This document shows, in pieces, positions 35,464 to 44,004 of a stretch of DNA of 64,000 nt. How positions within the stretch are numbered: the stretch's first letter is position 1; each line of letters starts with the position of its first letter. The DNA comes from Chryseobacterium sp. Leaf394 (GTDB lineage Bacteria; Bacteroidota; Bacteroidia; Flavobacteriales; Weeksellaceae), in the NCBI RefSeq assembly GCF_001424105.1, contig NZ_LMQH01000006.1, positions 42,179 through 106,178 of the forward strand. The letters are read 5' to 3'. The notes below the pieces were generated by a model that worked only from the letters and a program-made list of their open reading frames with translations, did not search any database and was not told the origin of the DNA. A program made the position numbers and the translations under genes.

Positions 35464-35961
35464 TCATGCAATTTCTTTTGTTCCGATGGCTTCAATTTCT
35501 TCTTTTATCTGTCTATCAGCAAGATATTTTTTAATGTCGATTACTCTTGTCTGGCTTAAAGTATCGTGCCATCCGTTTTCTCCCAGAAAAGAAAAGGCAT
35601 TGAACGGGATCAGCCTGCACAAACTCCTGTACAATATCTGCGTGGTTGAAGCATCTTCGCCATCAATACTTACAGCACGTGTTCCTGTAACGATTTTACC
35701 CAAAGTTCTGCCATTGCTGAAATATTCCCATATGAAATAGTACACCGTTGAAATAACGTAGCCGCTGAGAAATTCCCAAACCATCCCTCCATTGTTATAA
35801 AAATAAAAGAAGTAGGCACTGGTCATTTCGTACAGAAACATAGATGCCATAGAAATGACGAAATTTACGGCAAAGAGTGCCAGAAGATCAATCAGGTAAT
35901 TAGCAAATCTCTGCCCGCCGGTTGCGCGGTTTATTTCTATTATTTTTAAATGTTTTCTCAT
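35464..35961 (-). CDS. RDD-family membrane protein
   Basis: A 165-residue protein with the family start RATGGQRFANYLIDLLAL, where the Arg and Asp of the RDD pattern are seen, three membrane helices, and the conserved FSNGRTLGKIVTGTR loop near residue 105. Function of RDD proteins is mostly unknown; some act in ion transport. It starts nine bases after DUF4403, as the last gene of a four-gene operon. Confidence 0.85.
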   Translation of the reverse strand: MRKHLKIIEINRATGGQRFANYLIDLLALFAVNFVISMASMFLYEMTSAYFFYFYNNGGMVWEFLSGYVISTVYYFIWEYFSNGRTLGKIVTGTRAVSIDGEDASTTQILYRSLCRLIPFNAFSFLGENGWHDTLSQTRVIDIKKYLADRQIKEEIEAIGTKEIA

Positions 35962-35970
35962 AGTTTGTTT

Positions 35971-37326
35971 TTAAAAAGCATTGAGCATCAGCCTCAAACC
36001 TGCCTGAATATCGATTACGGCAGTCAATCCCGAATTATTAACCAGTATGTCTGACGGTTCTAATTTAAAAACTTTTCCATTCATTTTCAAACCTTTGTAG
36101 TATTCTTTATTAAAGGCTTCTTCAATGCTTTTCTGAGAGGAAACTTCCATTTCTGAAGTTGGAATACCGTATTCATCTTCAATCATTTTCACAATCTTCC
36201 CCTGAAACATTACTGAAGCTGTTTTTTGGATGATATTGGTTGTTTTAAGTTTAAATTTCGTCTGGGAAAGTACAATTTTCTTTTTCGTTTTGTCATAGAC
36301 AGGAATTCCCGAAATGAAGGATTTTCCGTTTACATAACCTTCCGTCTGCACTTCAATCACAATTCTGTTTCCTTCACCATAAACATTGATATCATTAATT
36401 TTCACTTTAGACCCACGAACATCGAACTCCTTATTCAGAAAAGTTTTTTCAGCGATTTCCGCAGCTTCAGAAAAAGGGATATTGGCTGTGGTCTGAAGTA
36501 CAAAACTTTCATTCAGAAGTGGTACAAAACTGAAGTTCATCGCAGTGCGTACAGGTTGGGAGGATTCAGGTTTTACGCCGGTGTATGTTTCAGAAAAAAT
36601 ATCAATTCCTATCGTGGTGTCAATGGCGTCGCCGTAAAATTTCAGTGGATTGATGTTCACATTCACGGGCGTTATTTTCAGCCACGTATCATATTCATCA
36701 GAAATTTTAAACGGTTGCGAAAATGAGTTCCACGCTAACACTGCATATTGCTGAAAATTGAGCTGTGAAGCCATCTGCGCATCAATTGTTTTGCAGAATT
36801 CTGCCTGCTGCTTTACCAGACTTTTTTCCACGAGACCTGTAATCGGGATTTTAATTTTTCCGAAATCCAGAACGGGTTTTACCACCCATTTAAAACCGTT
36901 GGGTTTGGTATTTGTGGCGACCGTCCAGTTGGTTTTAAAATCCATTGAAGCTACAAAGTACATTACGGTTTCAAAAGTCGTCTGCTGATAGGTGTAAACA
37001 CCAAGCGTTCCAATTCCCTTCTCAGCCCAGATTTTTAACGGAACTTCAATGAATATCTTTTTGTTGACATCACCTACCAAACGGATGGGCCTTGTTTTCC
37101 AGACTTTAATTTTAAACTGATCATCATTGTTGTCTGTATAGGAATTGTCTTCGAAAATCAAATCTTTGACCGAAGCATTCACCATCTTACTTACCTCAGC
37201 CAGCGGTATTCTCACAGGCATCGTGATGCTCGATTTCACTTTTGGAAATGTGTAAATCTGCTGATTTTCCTGACTGTATGAAAATACGAAAATCAGTATT
37301 AAAATTATAGCAAAAATCCGTTTCAA
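35971..37326 (-). CDS. DUF4403 family secreted protein
   Basis: A 451-residue exported protein with signal peptide to about residue 19 (FSYSQ). It matches DUF4403, a Bacteroidota/Proteobacteria family with two similar lipid-transfer-like halves. Conserved patches are SSITMPVRIPLAEV near 32, the WAEKGIGTLGVY stretch near 105, and the repeated FxIPxxE-like strands in the second half. No catalytic motif is visible. It lies between folB and the RDD gene in one operon. Confidence 0.8.
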   Translation of the reverse strand: MKRIFAIILILIFVFSYSQENQQIYTFPKVKSSITMPVRIPLAEVSKMVNASVKDLIFEDNSYTDNNDDQFKIKVWKTRPIRLVGDVNKKIFIEVPLKIWAEKGIGTLGVYTYQQTTFETVMYFVASMDFKTNWTVATNTKPNGFKWVVKPVLDFGKIKIPITGLVEKSLVKQQAEFCKTIDAQMASQLNFQQYAVLAWNSFSQPFKISDEYDTWLKITPVNVNINPLKFYGDAIDTTIGIDIFSETYTGVKPESSQPVRTAMNFSFVPLLNESFVLQTTANIPFSEAAEIAEKTFLNKEFDVRGSKVKINDINVYGEGNRIVIEVQTEGYVNGKSFISGIPVYDKTKKKIVLSQTKFKLKTTNIIQKTASVMFQGKIVKMIEDEYGIPTSEMEVSSQKSIEEAFNKEYYKGLKMNGKVFKLEPSDILVNNSGLTAVIDIQAGLRLMLNAF

Positions 37327-37341
37327 CTTTGTAAATTTAAA

Positions 37342-37725
37342 TTAAACTTTCTCCGCAGAACCACCTAATAAAAAGCTTTTCTCCAGCTCAATGCTCGCGC
37401 CTTTCATTTCACCCTTCATTGGCGGACTGGTTTTGGTAATTCTCAGTTTAATGTAAGAAATCTGATTGAATCTTTCGCTGATTTTCATGATAATTCTTCC
37501 GGCAACATGCTCAAGTAATTTAGATTTAACCTTCATTTCATCATGAATAATCTGATTAATGTCCGCATAGCTGATCGTGTCATTCAAATCATCAGAAACT
37601 GCGGCATCCCACAAATCGGTGTGGATTTCTGCATTTAAAATATAGTATGTCCCGATAATGTTTTCTTCGGGAAGAACGCCGTGGTAAGCGTAGATTTTAA
37701 CGTCTTCTAAGAATATTTTGCTCAT
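37342..37725 (-). CDS. folB: Dihydroneopterin aldolase
   Basis: A 127-residue folate-pathway enzyme that splits dihydroneopterin to 6-hydroxymethyl-dihydropterin and glycolaldehyde. It begins with IFLEDVKIYAYHGVLPEE, which carries the substrate-binding Glu, and has LLEHVAGRI and the catalytic lysine in RITKTSPP near residue 100. Length is standard. It overlaps the preceding hypothetical gene by four bases, so translation is coupled. Confidence 0.93.
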   Translation of the reverse strand: MSKIFLEDVKIYAYHGVLPEENIIGTYYILNAEIHTDLWDAAVSDDLNDTISYADINQIIHDEMKVKSKLLEHVAGRIIMKISERFNQISYIKLRITKTSPPMKGEMKGASIELEKSFLLGGSAEKV

Positions 37726-38378
37726 AGTTTTTGAAATTCTAATTGTTTACCAATAAAATAATTATTTCCCAGAAATACAATTTTCAATTCATCCTTTTTT
37801 TTATCATCCATTTTTATATTGTTTTGAAAATAGTAAGGCTCTTTACCATATTTTAAAAGGAGATTAAAATATAAATCTAAAATATCTTCGGGACCGCGAG
37901 CAAATAATCCGCTTTCACTGTTTACTAAGAAAGATAATTTATCATTAGCTAAATATTTTTCAGGAACAATAAAATACTCAAAATCGAAATGATGAAGATT
38001 ATATAAATCTACAAATAATTGATTCAAATTTGTACCTTCCTGTTTGAAAAAAAGTTCTTTCCAAGACTTTTGATAATGAGATAAAAGAACGTGTTCTGAA
38101 AAAACAGATATAGAAGCCTCAACATTAGTCGAGTCTTCAATATGATAATCTTTACAGTCTGTTATTTTTAATTTCCACTGATAATTTTCTTCTCCTTCAT
38201 CTAATAATTCCTCTAAAATTTTTATTGTGAAGTAAAACTCAATTAAGTTATTTTCAAATACAACTTTGTCAATTTTAAAAATCCCATAGTTTTCGTACTT
38301 CACTGTATCAAAGAGAGAATCTAATTCTATAGGTAAGATTTCTTTAGTGATATCAATAGCTTTCATAGCTTTTTTCAT
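37722..38378 (-). CDS. Hypothetical protein
   Basis: A 218-residue soluble acidic protein of no recognised family. No signal peptide, no membrane segment. It has several aromatic-rich segments (FDFEYFIVPEKYL, YFNLLLKYGKEPYYF). Base use is clearly more AT-rich than folB, which overlaps its end by four bases. It begins the operon that continues with folB, DUF4403 and RDD, because a terminator separates it from nadA. Confidence 0.55.
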   Translation of the reverse strand: MKKAMKAIDITKEILPIELDSLFDTVKYENYGIFKIDKVVFENNLIEFYFTIKILEELLDEGEENYQWKLKITDCKDYHIEDSTNVEASISVFSEHVLLSHYQKSWKELFFKQEGTNLNQLFVDLYNLHHFDFEYFIVPEKYLANDKLSFLVNSESGLFARGPEDILDLYFNLLLKYGKEPYYFQNNIKMDDKKKDELKIVFLGNNYFIGKQLEFQKL

Positions 38379-38400
38379 TGTGGAAGTTAATTAAAGTAAA

Positions 38401-38424
38401 AAAGCGGGTAAAAAAACCCGCTTT
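38401..38424 (-). terminator. Terminator after nadA
   Basis: AAAGCGGGT (38401-38409) pairs with ACCCGCTTT (38416-38424) around six A/T bases, with a T run following on the minus strand. Confidence 0.85.
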
Positions 38425-38429
38425 GAAAT

Positions 38430-39449
38430 TTATTTAATGCTTTTCGAAAGATCGAGCATTGCCTCAATTGGCTTCAGTGCTCTCAACCGAAGCTCTTCTT
38501 CGATGATGATTTCCGGAAGTTCATATTTCATGCACAGGTACAGTTTTTCCATTGTGTTTCTCTTCATGTAAAAACATTCTGAGCAGTTACAGCTTTCGTC
38601 AAAAACCAAAGCAGGAATCAGTTCTTTGTGTGGAGCACGTTTTCTCATTTCGTGAAGAATTCCTTCTTCAGTCGCAATAATGAATTTCTGACAGTCATCT
38701 TTTTCAACAAAATTCAACAAAGCAGACGTCGAACCGATGAAGTGAGCCAGCTTTAAAACAGCTTCTTCACTTTCAGGGTGCGCAATTAGTTTTGCATCTG
38801 GATTATCTGCCAACTGCTGCGCAATTCTTTCCATCGAGAAAGCTTCGTGTACGATGCAGCTTCCGTCCCAAAGAATCATATCACGACCCGTTTTTTGAGA
38901 TAAATATCTTCCTAAATTTTTATCCGGTGCGAAAATAATTGGTCTGTCAGTCGGAAGATTTTCAATAATTGTTTCAGCGTTTGAACTCGTTACAATGATG
39001 TCGCTTTCTGCTTTTGTTTCGGCGTTACAGTTGATGTACGTTGCAATCAAAGCGTTTGGATGCTGCTCACGCATTTTTCTCAATCCTTCTCCTGAACATC
39101 CGTCTGCCAAAGAGCATCCCGCCATTGTATCTGGAAGAACAACTTTCTTCGTTGGATTCAGAATTTTTGCAGCTTCAGCCATAAAATGTACTCCGCAGAA
39201 TACAATCATGTCGGCATCGGTATCTTTTGCCTGTCTTGCCAGCTGAAGAGAATCTCCAAGGAAATCAGCAATATCCTGAATAGGTCCCGGTTGGTAATAA
39301 TGCGCCAGAATAACGGCGTTTTTTTCTTCTTTCAGTTGTAAAATCGCCTTTACCAACTCCTCTCCTTCCGGAATAATAAGGTCTTTAATATCTAAAAATC
39401 CTCTTACAGGAATGGCTGATTTAGCTCTTTCTAATGTTTCGGTACTCAT
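38430..39449 (-). CDS. nadA: Quinolinate synthase A
   Basis: A 339-residue iron-sulfur enzyme that condenses iminoaspartate with dihydroxyacetone phosphate to quinolinate for de novo NAD synthesis. Family motifs: AVILAHYYQPGPIQDIAD near residue 42, VFCGVHFMAEAAKIL, CSGEGLR, ATYINCNAETKAESD and CNCSECFYMKRN near 288. Three cysteines among these bind the [4Fe-4S] cluster. nadB and nadC are not in the window. It follows yicC and gmk on the same strand with small gaps. Confidence 0.95.
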   Translation of the reverse strand: MSTETLERAKSAIPVRGFLDIKDLIIPEGEELVKAILQLKEEKNAVILAHYYQPGPIQDIADFLGDSLQLARQAKDTDADMIVFCGVHFMAEAAKILNPTKKVVLPDTMAGCSLADGCSGEGLRKMREQHPNALIATYINCNAETKAESDIIVTSSNAETIIENLPTDRPIIFAPDKNLGRYLSQKTGRDMILWDGSCIVHEAFSMERIAQQLADNPDAKLIAHPESEEAVLKLAHFIGSTSALLNFVEKDDCQKFIIATEEGILHEMRKRAPHKELIPALVFDESCNCSECFYMKRNTMEKLYLCMKYELPEIIIEEELRLRALKPIEAMLDLSKSIK

Positions 39450-39561
39450 GTCGACCTGTGTTTTTATTTTATCGAAAATAAATTTAGAATTGAAATCGTT
39501 TGAAATGAATGGCTTTTAAATAAAACCTTACTTCAATCATCCCGCTTCCAACTTCCAGCCT

Positions 39562-40125
39562 TTACTTTCCGATAAAACTTTTTATTAAACTTTCTATTTC
39601 TCTTTTTGCTTCACTCAAATCGCTGTTGATGACGATCTGGTCAAATTCTATTGCGTAGGTAAGCTCTTCTTCGGCTTTTTCTACGCGGGTTTTTATGGTT
39701 TCGGCATCATCGGTGTTTCTTGAAATCAATCTCCGTTCCAACTCGGCAATCGAAGGTGGTTCAATGAAAATGGATAATGCATTGTCACCAAAATATTTTT
39801 TTAATGAAATTCCGCCCTTTACGTCTACATCAAAAATAACAACTTTTCCCTGATTCCAGATTTTTTCGACCTCAGATTTCAGAGTTCCGTAATATTTATC
39901 GGTGTACACTTCTTCAAATTCCACAAAAGCTTCTTCAGCAATTTTCTGTCTGAATTCATCCGGCGAAATAAAGTGATAATCAACAGCGTGAATTTCACTT
40001 CCTCTCGGCTGTCTCGTCGTACAAGAAATGGAAAACTCCAGTTCCGGAATCGCTTCCAGAGAATGCTTTACCAATGTTGTTTTCCCGCTTCCCGACGGCG
40101 CTGAAAATATGATAACTCTATCCAT
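39562..40125 (-). CDS. gmk: Guanylate kinase
   Basis: A 187-residue kinase converting GMP to GDP. The P-loop APSGSGKTT covers residues 9-17; the GMP-binding segment includes SCTTRQPRGSE and YHFISPDEF; VIFDVDVKGG is the Walker B region. Length is normal. It lies between yicC and nadA in a likely operon. Confidence 0.95.
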   Translation of the reverse strand: MDRVIIFSAPSGSGKTTLVKHSLEAIPELEFSISCTTRQPRGSEIHAVDYHFISPDEFRQKIAEEAFVEFEEVYTDKYYGTLKSEVEKIWNQGKVVIFDVDVKGGISLKKYFGDNALSIFIEPPSIAELERRLISRNTDDAETIKTRVEKAEEELTYAIEFDQIVINSDLSEAKREIESLIKSFIGK

Positions 40126-40211
40126 AAATAATGATTGATAATTGATGCATGATGATTGATTAAAAACTTAATTGCTATTTAATCAATGATCATTTATCAA
40201 CTATCATTTAT
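40126..40211. repeat. Large imperfect palindrome between yicC and gmk
   Basis: The left part (about 40126-40164) is made of TGATTGAT-like words and the right part (about 40178-40211) is its approximate reverse complement. The right arm reaches into the stop codon of yicC. It could fold into a long AT-rich stem within the operon transcript. Confidence 0.6.
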
Positions 40212-41065
40212 AATACATTAAGCGTTTGCTCTTTAATTTTTTCCAAATCATCTTTCATCATCACGACTAATTTCTGAATTTCAGCGTGATTGGCTTTTGA
40301 ACCTAAAGTGTTGATTTCTCTTCCGATTTCCTGTGAAATAAAACCTAATTTTTTTCCGTTAAAATCTTCATTTTCCATTACTTCAGAATAGTATTTCAAA
40401 TGCTGGGAAAGTCTAACCTTTTCTTCCTGAATGTCTAATTTTTCAGTAAAATAAGCCATTTCCTGATAGAATCTTGTTTCGTCAACGTTCTCAAACTCTT
40501 TTAAAGTTTTCATGTAACGTTCTTTCACAGCATCAATTCTTACCTGCTCGTAAGGAACAACTTCTGCCAGAGATTTATCAATATTTTTGATGTTTCTTTC
40601 CAGCTCTTCATGAAGAATTTTCCCTTCAGTTTTTCTGAAATCCTGGAATTTATCTACGGCATTATATACAATTTTTGCTAAAGCTTCCCATTCACCTTCA
40701 GTCAATTCATCCGGTCTTGAAGTGATGGCATCAGGAAGTCTTACTGCCATTTTCAGGTACTCAAAATCCGGTCCGTCTGAAGCGATATTCTTAAGTTCAT
40801 TCATATAAGAATCGATCAGACTTCTGTTGATTTTTACATCATTCGTTTCTTCAAGATTCTCAATATTGATATAGCAATCTACCTTTCCGCGGATGATTCT
40901 ATCGTTCAGAATTTTTCTTACTTCAAATTCTTTTTCTTTGTAACGCAAAGGAATTTTGATGTTTAAATCAAAGCTCTTGCTGTTCAGTGATTTAATATCG
41001 ATCGAAATTTTTTTTCCTTCAAAAACACCTTCGGCTCTACCGAAGCCGGTCATTGATAAAATCAT
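40208..41065 (-). CDS. YicC-family endoribonuclease
   Basis: A 285-residue protein of the YicC/YloC family. It begins with the invariant MILSMTGFGRAEG, has SLNSKSFDLNIKIP near residue 26 and the C-terminal DUF1732 part with FISQEIGREINTLGSKANHAEI. The E. coli member is an endoribonuclease acting on small RNAs. Length is typical. It starts the yicC-gmk-nadA run and is divergent from miaA across 141 bases. Confidence 0.93.
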   Translation of the reverse strand: MILSMTGFGRAEGVFEGKKISIDIKSLNSKSFDLNIKIPLRYKEKEFEVRKILNDRIIRGKVDCYINIENLEETNDVKINRSLIDSYMNELKNIASDGPDFEYLKMAVRLPDAITSRPDELTEGEWEALAKIVYNAVDKFQDFRKTEGKILHEELERNIKNIDKSLAEVVPYEQVRIDAVKERYMKTLKEFENVDETRFYQEMAYFTEKLDIQEEKVRLSQHLKYYSEVMENEDFNGKKLGFISQEIGREINTLGSKANHAEIQKLVVMMKDDLEKIKEQTLNVL

Positions 41066-41206
41066 AGTTTTTTATTGTCGTACAAAGATAAACATTTAAT
41101 TTAGCACATTTAAAAATTGATTCGAAATTTGAGGTTTGAAATTTGAGATTCATGCTGCAAATTATTCATCATACTCAGACATCTATCATCAAACATCCAT
41201 CATTCC

Positions 41207-42139
41207 ATGAAAACCCTGATTTCAGTTGTAGGCACCACCGGAATTGGCAAAACCAAACTTGCTATTGAGCTTGCAAAGCATTTTAATACAGAAATTATTT
41301 CCTGTGATTCCCGACAGTTTTTCAGTGAAATGAAAATCGGAACGGCTGCACCTTCGGAAGATGAACTTTTGCAGGCAAAACATCATTTCATCGGTCAGCT
41401 TTCGGTAAAAGATTATTATTCTATCGGTCAGTTTGAGCATGATTCTCTGGAATTATTGGATCGGCTTTTTGAAAAATACGACATCATTATTATGGTTGGC
41501 GGAAGCATGATGTATGAAAAAGCGGTCATTGAAGGCTTAAATGATTTGCCTGAAGCTAACGAAGAAAATCAGGAAAAACTGGAAGCCATCTGGAAAACTC
41601 AAGGAATTGAAAAACTTCAGGAAATGCTGAAAGATTTAGATCCTGAATATTACGAAAATGTAGATATTCACAATCAGAGAAGGCTGCTGCGGGCGATTGA
41701 TGTTATTTGGCAAACCGGAAAAACATATTCTGAAAATATTTCTCATGACAAAAATCCAAGAAATTTCCAAACGATAAGAATCGGTATTGAAGCGCCCCGG
41801 GAAACGGTTTACGAAAGAATTAATCTGCGTGTTGATAAAATGATGGAAAATGGCTTGCTCGATGAGGCAAAAAATCTTGATGAATTAAGAAAATCGCAGG
41901 AAGGAAGAAATCTGGCGTCACTGAATACGGTTGGTTATTCGGAGCTTTTTAAATACTTTGACGGAGAATGGGATTTTGATTTTGCAGTTTCTGAAATTAA
42001 GAAAAACTCGAGAAGATTTGCGAAACGCCAGTTGACCTGGTATAGAAAGGAAGAGAATATTCATTATATACAAGTAGGTTATTCAGAAAAAGATTTTGAG
42101 GATTTGACTGAATATATTAATAAGGAAACTTTGAAATAA
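41207..42139 (+). CDS. miaA: tRNA dimethylallyltransferase
   Basis: A 310-residue enzyme adding the dimethylallyl group to A37 of tRNAs that read codons starting with U. The P-loop GTTGIGKTK is at 9-17; SCDSRQFFSEMKIGTA follows near 34; the tRNA-binding part has DIHNQRRLLRAID near 154, and the C-terminal RFAKRQLTWYRK is seen. In most family members the second motif reads DSRQ(V/F)Y; here it is DSRQFF, a common Bacteroidota form. Confidence 0.95.
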   Translation: MKTLISVVGTTGIGKTKLAIELAKHFNTEIISCDSRQFFSEMKIGTAAPSEDELLQAKHHFIGQLSVKDYYSIGQFEHDSLELLDRLFEKYDIIIMVGGSMMYEKAVIEGLNDLPEANEENQEKLEAIWKTQGIEKLQEMLKDLDPEYYENVDIHNQRRLLRAIDVIWQTGKTYSENISHDKNPRNFQTIRIGIEAPRETVYERINLRVDKMMENGLLDEAKNLDELRKSQEGRNLASLNTVGYSELFKYFDGEWDFDFAVSEIKKNSRRFAKRQLTWYRKEENIHYIQVGYSEKDFEDLTEYINKETLK

Positions 42140-42156
42140 TAAAAAGCACATACACT

Positions 42157-42285
42157 TTGTCATTCCGCAGGAATCTCACCAGAGATTTTGTAAAATAAAT
42201 TTCTTCAAATACAGTTTAGATTCTACGCTTCACTTCAGAACTCCGTTCGTAGACCTTCAGTCTATGCTCTGAATGAAAAAAGGAA
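42157..42285. repeat. Dispersed repeat element starting TTGTCATTCCG
   Basis: The left end TTGTCATTCCGCAGGAATCTC matches the arm of the element at 4117-4192. The right end carries GATTCTACGCTTCACTTCAG and two further short palindromes (CGTAGACC/TTCAGTCTATG). It lies in the gap after miaA and converges with the efflux operon. Confidence 0.5.
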
Positions 42286-42311
42286 TTTTTAAAATTAATA
42301 AAACAAAAAAA

Positions 42312-42331
42312 TGCGATCCCTAAAGACCGCA
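42312..42331 (-). terminator. Terminator of the RND efflux operon
   Basis: TGCGATC (42312-42318) and GACCGCA (42325-42331) form a 7-bp stem with one G-T type mismatch; on the minus strand a T run follows. Confidence 0.7.
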
Positions 42332-42354
42332 CTTCAAACAATATAATTAATTTA

Positions 42355-43767
42355 CTACTTCCATCCGCCACCTAGAGCCCGGTATAAATCTACAATGCTG
42401 CTCAATCTCTGTCTTTTTACCGACGCGAGATTCAGTTCAGCCTGCAGAGAATTTCCCTGAGCGGTAATCACTTCCAGGTAATTGGCCATTCCGCCTTTGT
42501 ACAACATTTCGGCACTTTTGATTCCATTTTTCAACGTTGTCACCTGTTCGCTGGCTTTCTGTTCCTGAACTTTTAAACTTTCGTTGGAAACCAATGCATC
42601 AGAAACTTCGCCTACTGCATTCAGAACAGACTGACGGAACGCCAAAACATTTTTCTCTCTCTGAATTTTAGCAACATTTAAATCTGTTTTTAACTGTCTT
42701 TTCTGGAAAATCGGCTGAGTCAATCCACCTAAAACAGAACCGAACAGTGAAGCCGGAATTGAAAACCAGTTGTCAATTTTAAAAGAATTTACACCACCGG
42801 CAGCCGTGATTTTCAATGAAGGATACATATTTGCCTGAGCAATTCCTACGATTGAATTGGATTCCAATAAAACCAATTCCTGCTGACGGACATCCGGACG
42901 GCGGCTCACCATTGCTGCAGGAAGTCCCGCGGAAATATCCTGTGGTAAAGACGTATCAGACATTTCAATGGTTCTGTCTACTTTATCTGGATTTTCACCC
43001 ACCAAAATACTCAGCGCATTTTCCTGAATCGCAATATTCTGTTCCAGTTGAGTGATCAAAAGTTCTGTCGACTGCTTCTGAGCGGTTGCCTGCTGAACTC
43101 CCAATGAAGTCGTATCACCGCTCTGCCATAATTTTTCTGTGAGAGAAAGCGTGTTGGTGCTTAACTCTAAATTTGATTTCGCAATCTGCAGTTGTTTGTC
43201 GAGCATCAACAGATTGTAATAACCCTGAGCAATTGCTGCAACAACCTGTGTCTGAATTGCTTTTGTCGCTTCATAAGTCTGCAGATACTGCATTTTTGAA
43301 ACTTCCTGCTGATTTTTAATTTTACCCCAAATATCTGCTTCCCAGGATAAATTAAATGCTGCATTATAATCTTCAACATGACTCTGACCTAAAAATAAAT
43401 TTAAACTCTGCCCGTTCATGCTGTTCTTAGAAGGTTTTGAAATCTGCGCAGAAACTCCGAAACCAATATCAGGATACTGAAGATATTTTGCCTGCTTCAG
43501 CCTTTCCTGTGAGGAAGCGACCTGTTTCAAGGCAATCTGTAAATCGTAATTATTTTTAATTCCTTTTTCAATCAAATCCTGTAAAATCGGATCATTGAAA
43601 AACTGTTTCCACTGAAGGTTGGCAACACTTGCTGTGTCGGCGGTTGCGGTATATTTGAAAGTTTCGGGAAGTTCGGGTTTGGTTTCCTGATAGGCCAGTT
43701 TCGGCACGCAGGAAACTGCACCTAATGCAATCCCAAAAGCGATGATTATATTTTTTACTCGTTTCAT
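42355..43767 (-). CDS. TolC/NodT-family efflux outer-membrane lipoprotein
   Basis: A 470-residue outer-membrane factor. The signal peptide ends with lipobox GAVSC (C20), as in the OprM/NodT branch. Two repeats of the OEP domain are present; signatures include LSWEADIWGKI near residue 135 and GLPAAMVSRRPDVRQQEL near 287. The start is at 43767 because the longer reading to 43812 adds no signal-peptide logic. It is the last gene of the tripartite efflux operon and forms the exit duct. Confidence 0.93.
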   Translation of the reverse strand: MKRVKNIIIAFGIALGAVSCVPKLAYQETKPELPETFKYTATADTASVANLQWKQFFNDPILQDLIEKGIKNNYDLQIALKQVASSQERLKQAKYLQYPDIGFGVSAQISKPSKNSMNGQSLNLFLGQSHVEDYNAAFNLSWEADIWGKIKNQQEVSKMQYLQTYEATKAIQTQVVAAIAQGYYNLLMLDKQLQIAKSNLELSTNTLSLTEKLWQSGDTTSLGVQQATAQKQSTELLITQLEQNIAIQENALSILVGENPDKVDRTIEMSDTSLPQDISAGLPAAMVSRRPDVRQQELVLLESNSIVGIAQANMYPSLKITAAGGVNSFKIDNWFSIPASLFGSVLGGLTQPIFQKRQLKTDLNVAKIQREKNVLAFRQSVLNAVGEVSDALVSNESLKVQEQKASEQVTTLKNGIKSAEMLYKGGMANYLEVITAQGNSLQAELNLASVKRQRLSSIVDLYRALGGGWK

Positions 43768-43850
43768 AAATAGGATATTTAAATTGATCACAAAACTTTG
43801 AGTGGTAAGCAAAACTGTCTTTAGTAGGAGAAATTATTTTGCTTTTACTT

Positions 43851-43880
43851 TCCCACAGATTTCACAGATTTTCACAGATG
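43851..43880 (-). repeat. Three AATCTGTG units
   Basis: On the minus strand three copies of AATCTGTG (or AAATCTGTG) follow one another at 9-11 base steps in the gap between two efflux genes. They belong to the dispersed family also seen at 901-975 and 3511-3540. Confidence 0.55.
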
Positions 43881-44004
43881 TTTATGTTTTAAGAAAACTT
43901 ATATGTTCTTTTATTTTCAAACATTTTAACTTAAATAAAAGGTGTGTAAATCTTTTGTGACTTTTGTGGTAAAAAAATCTCAAAGTTTTGTTAATCATTT
44001 ATTA

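Noticed and set aside
36226..36726. 166-codon open frame opposite to the DUF4403 gene
   Set aside because: It lies wholly inside a well-supported gene on the other strand and has no recognisable domain.
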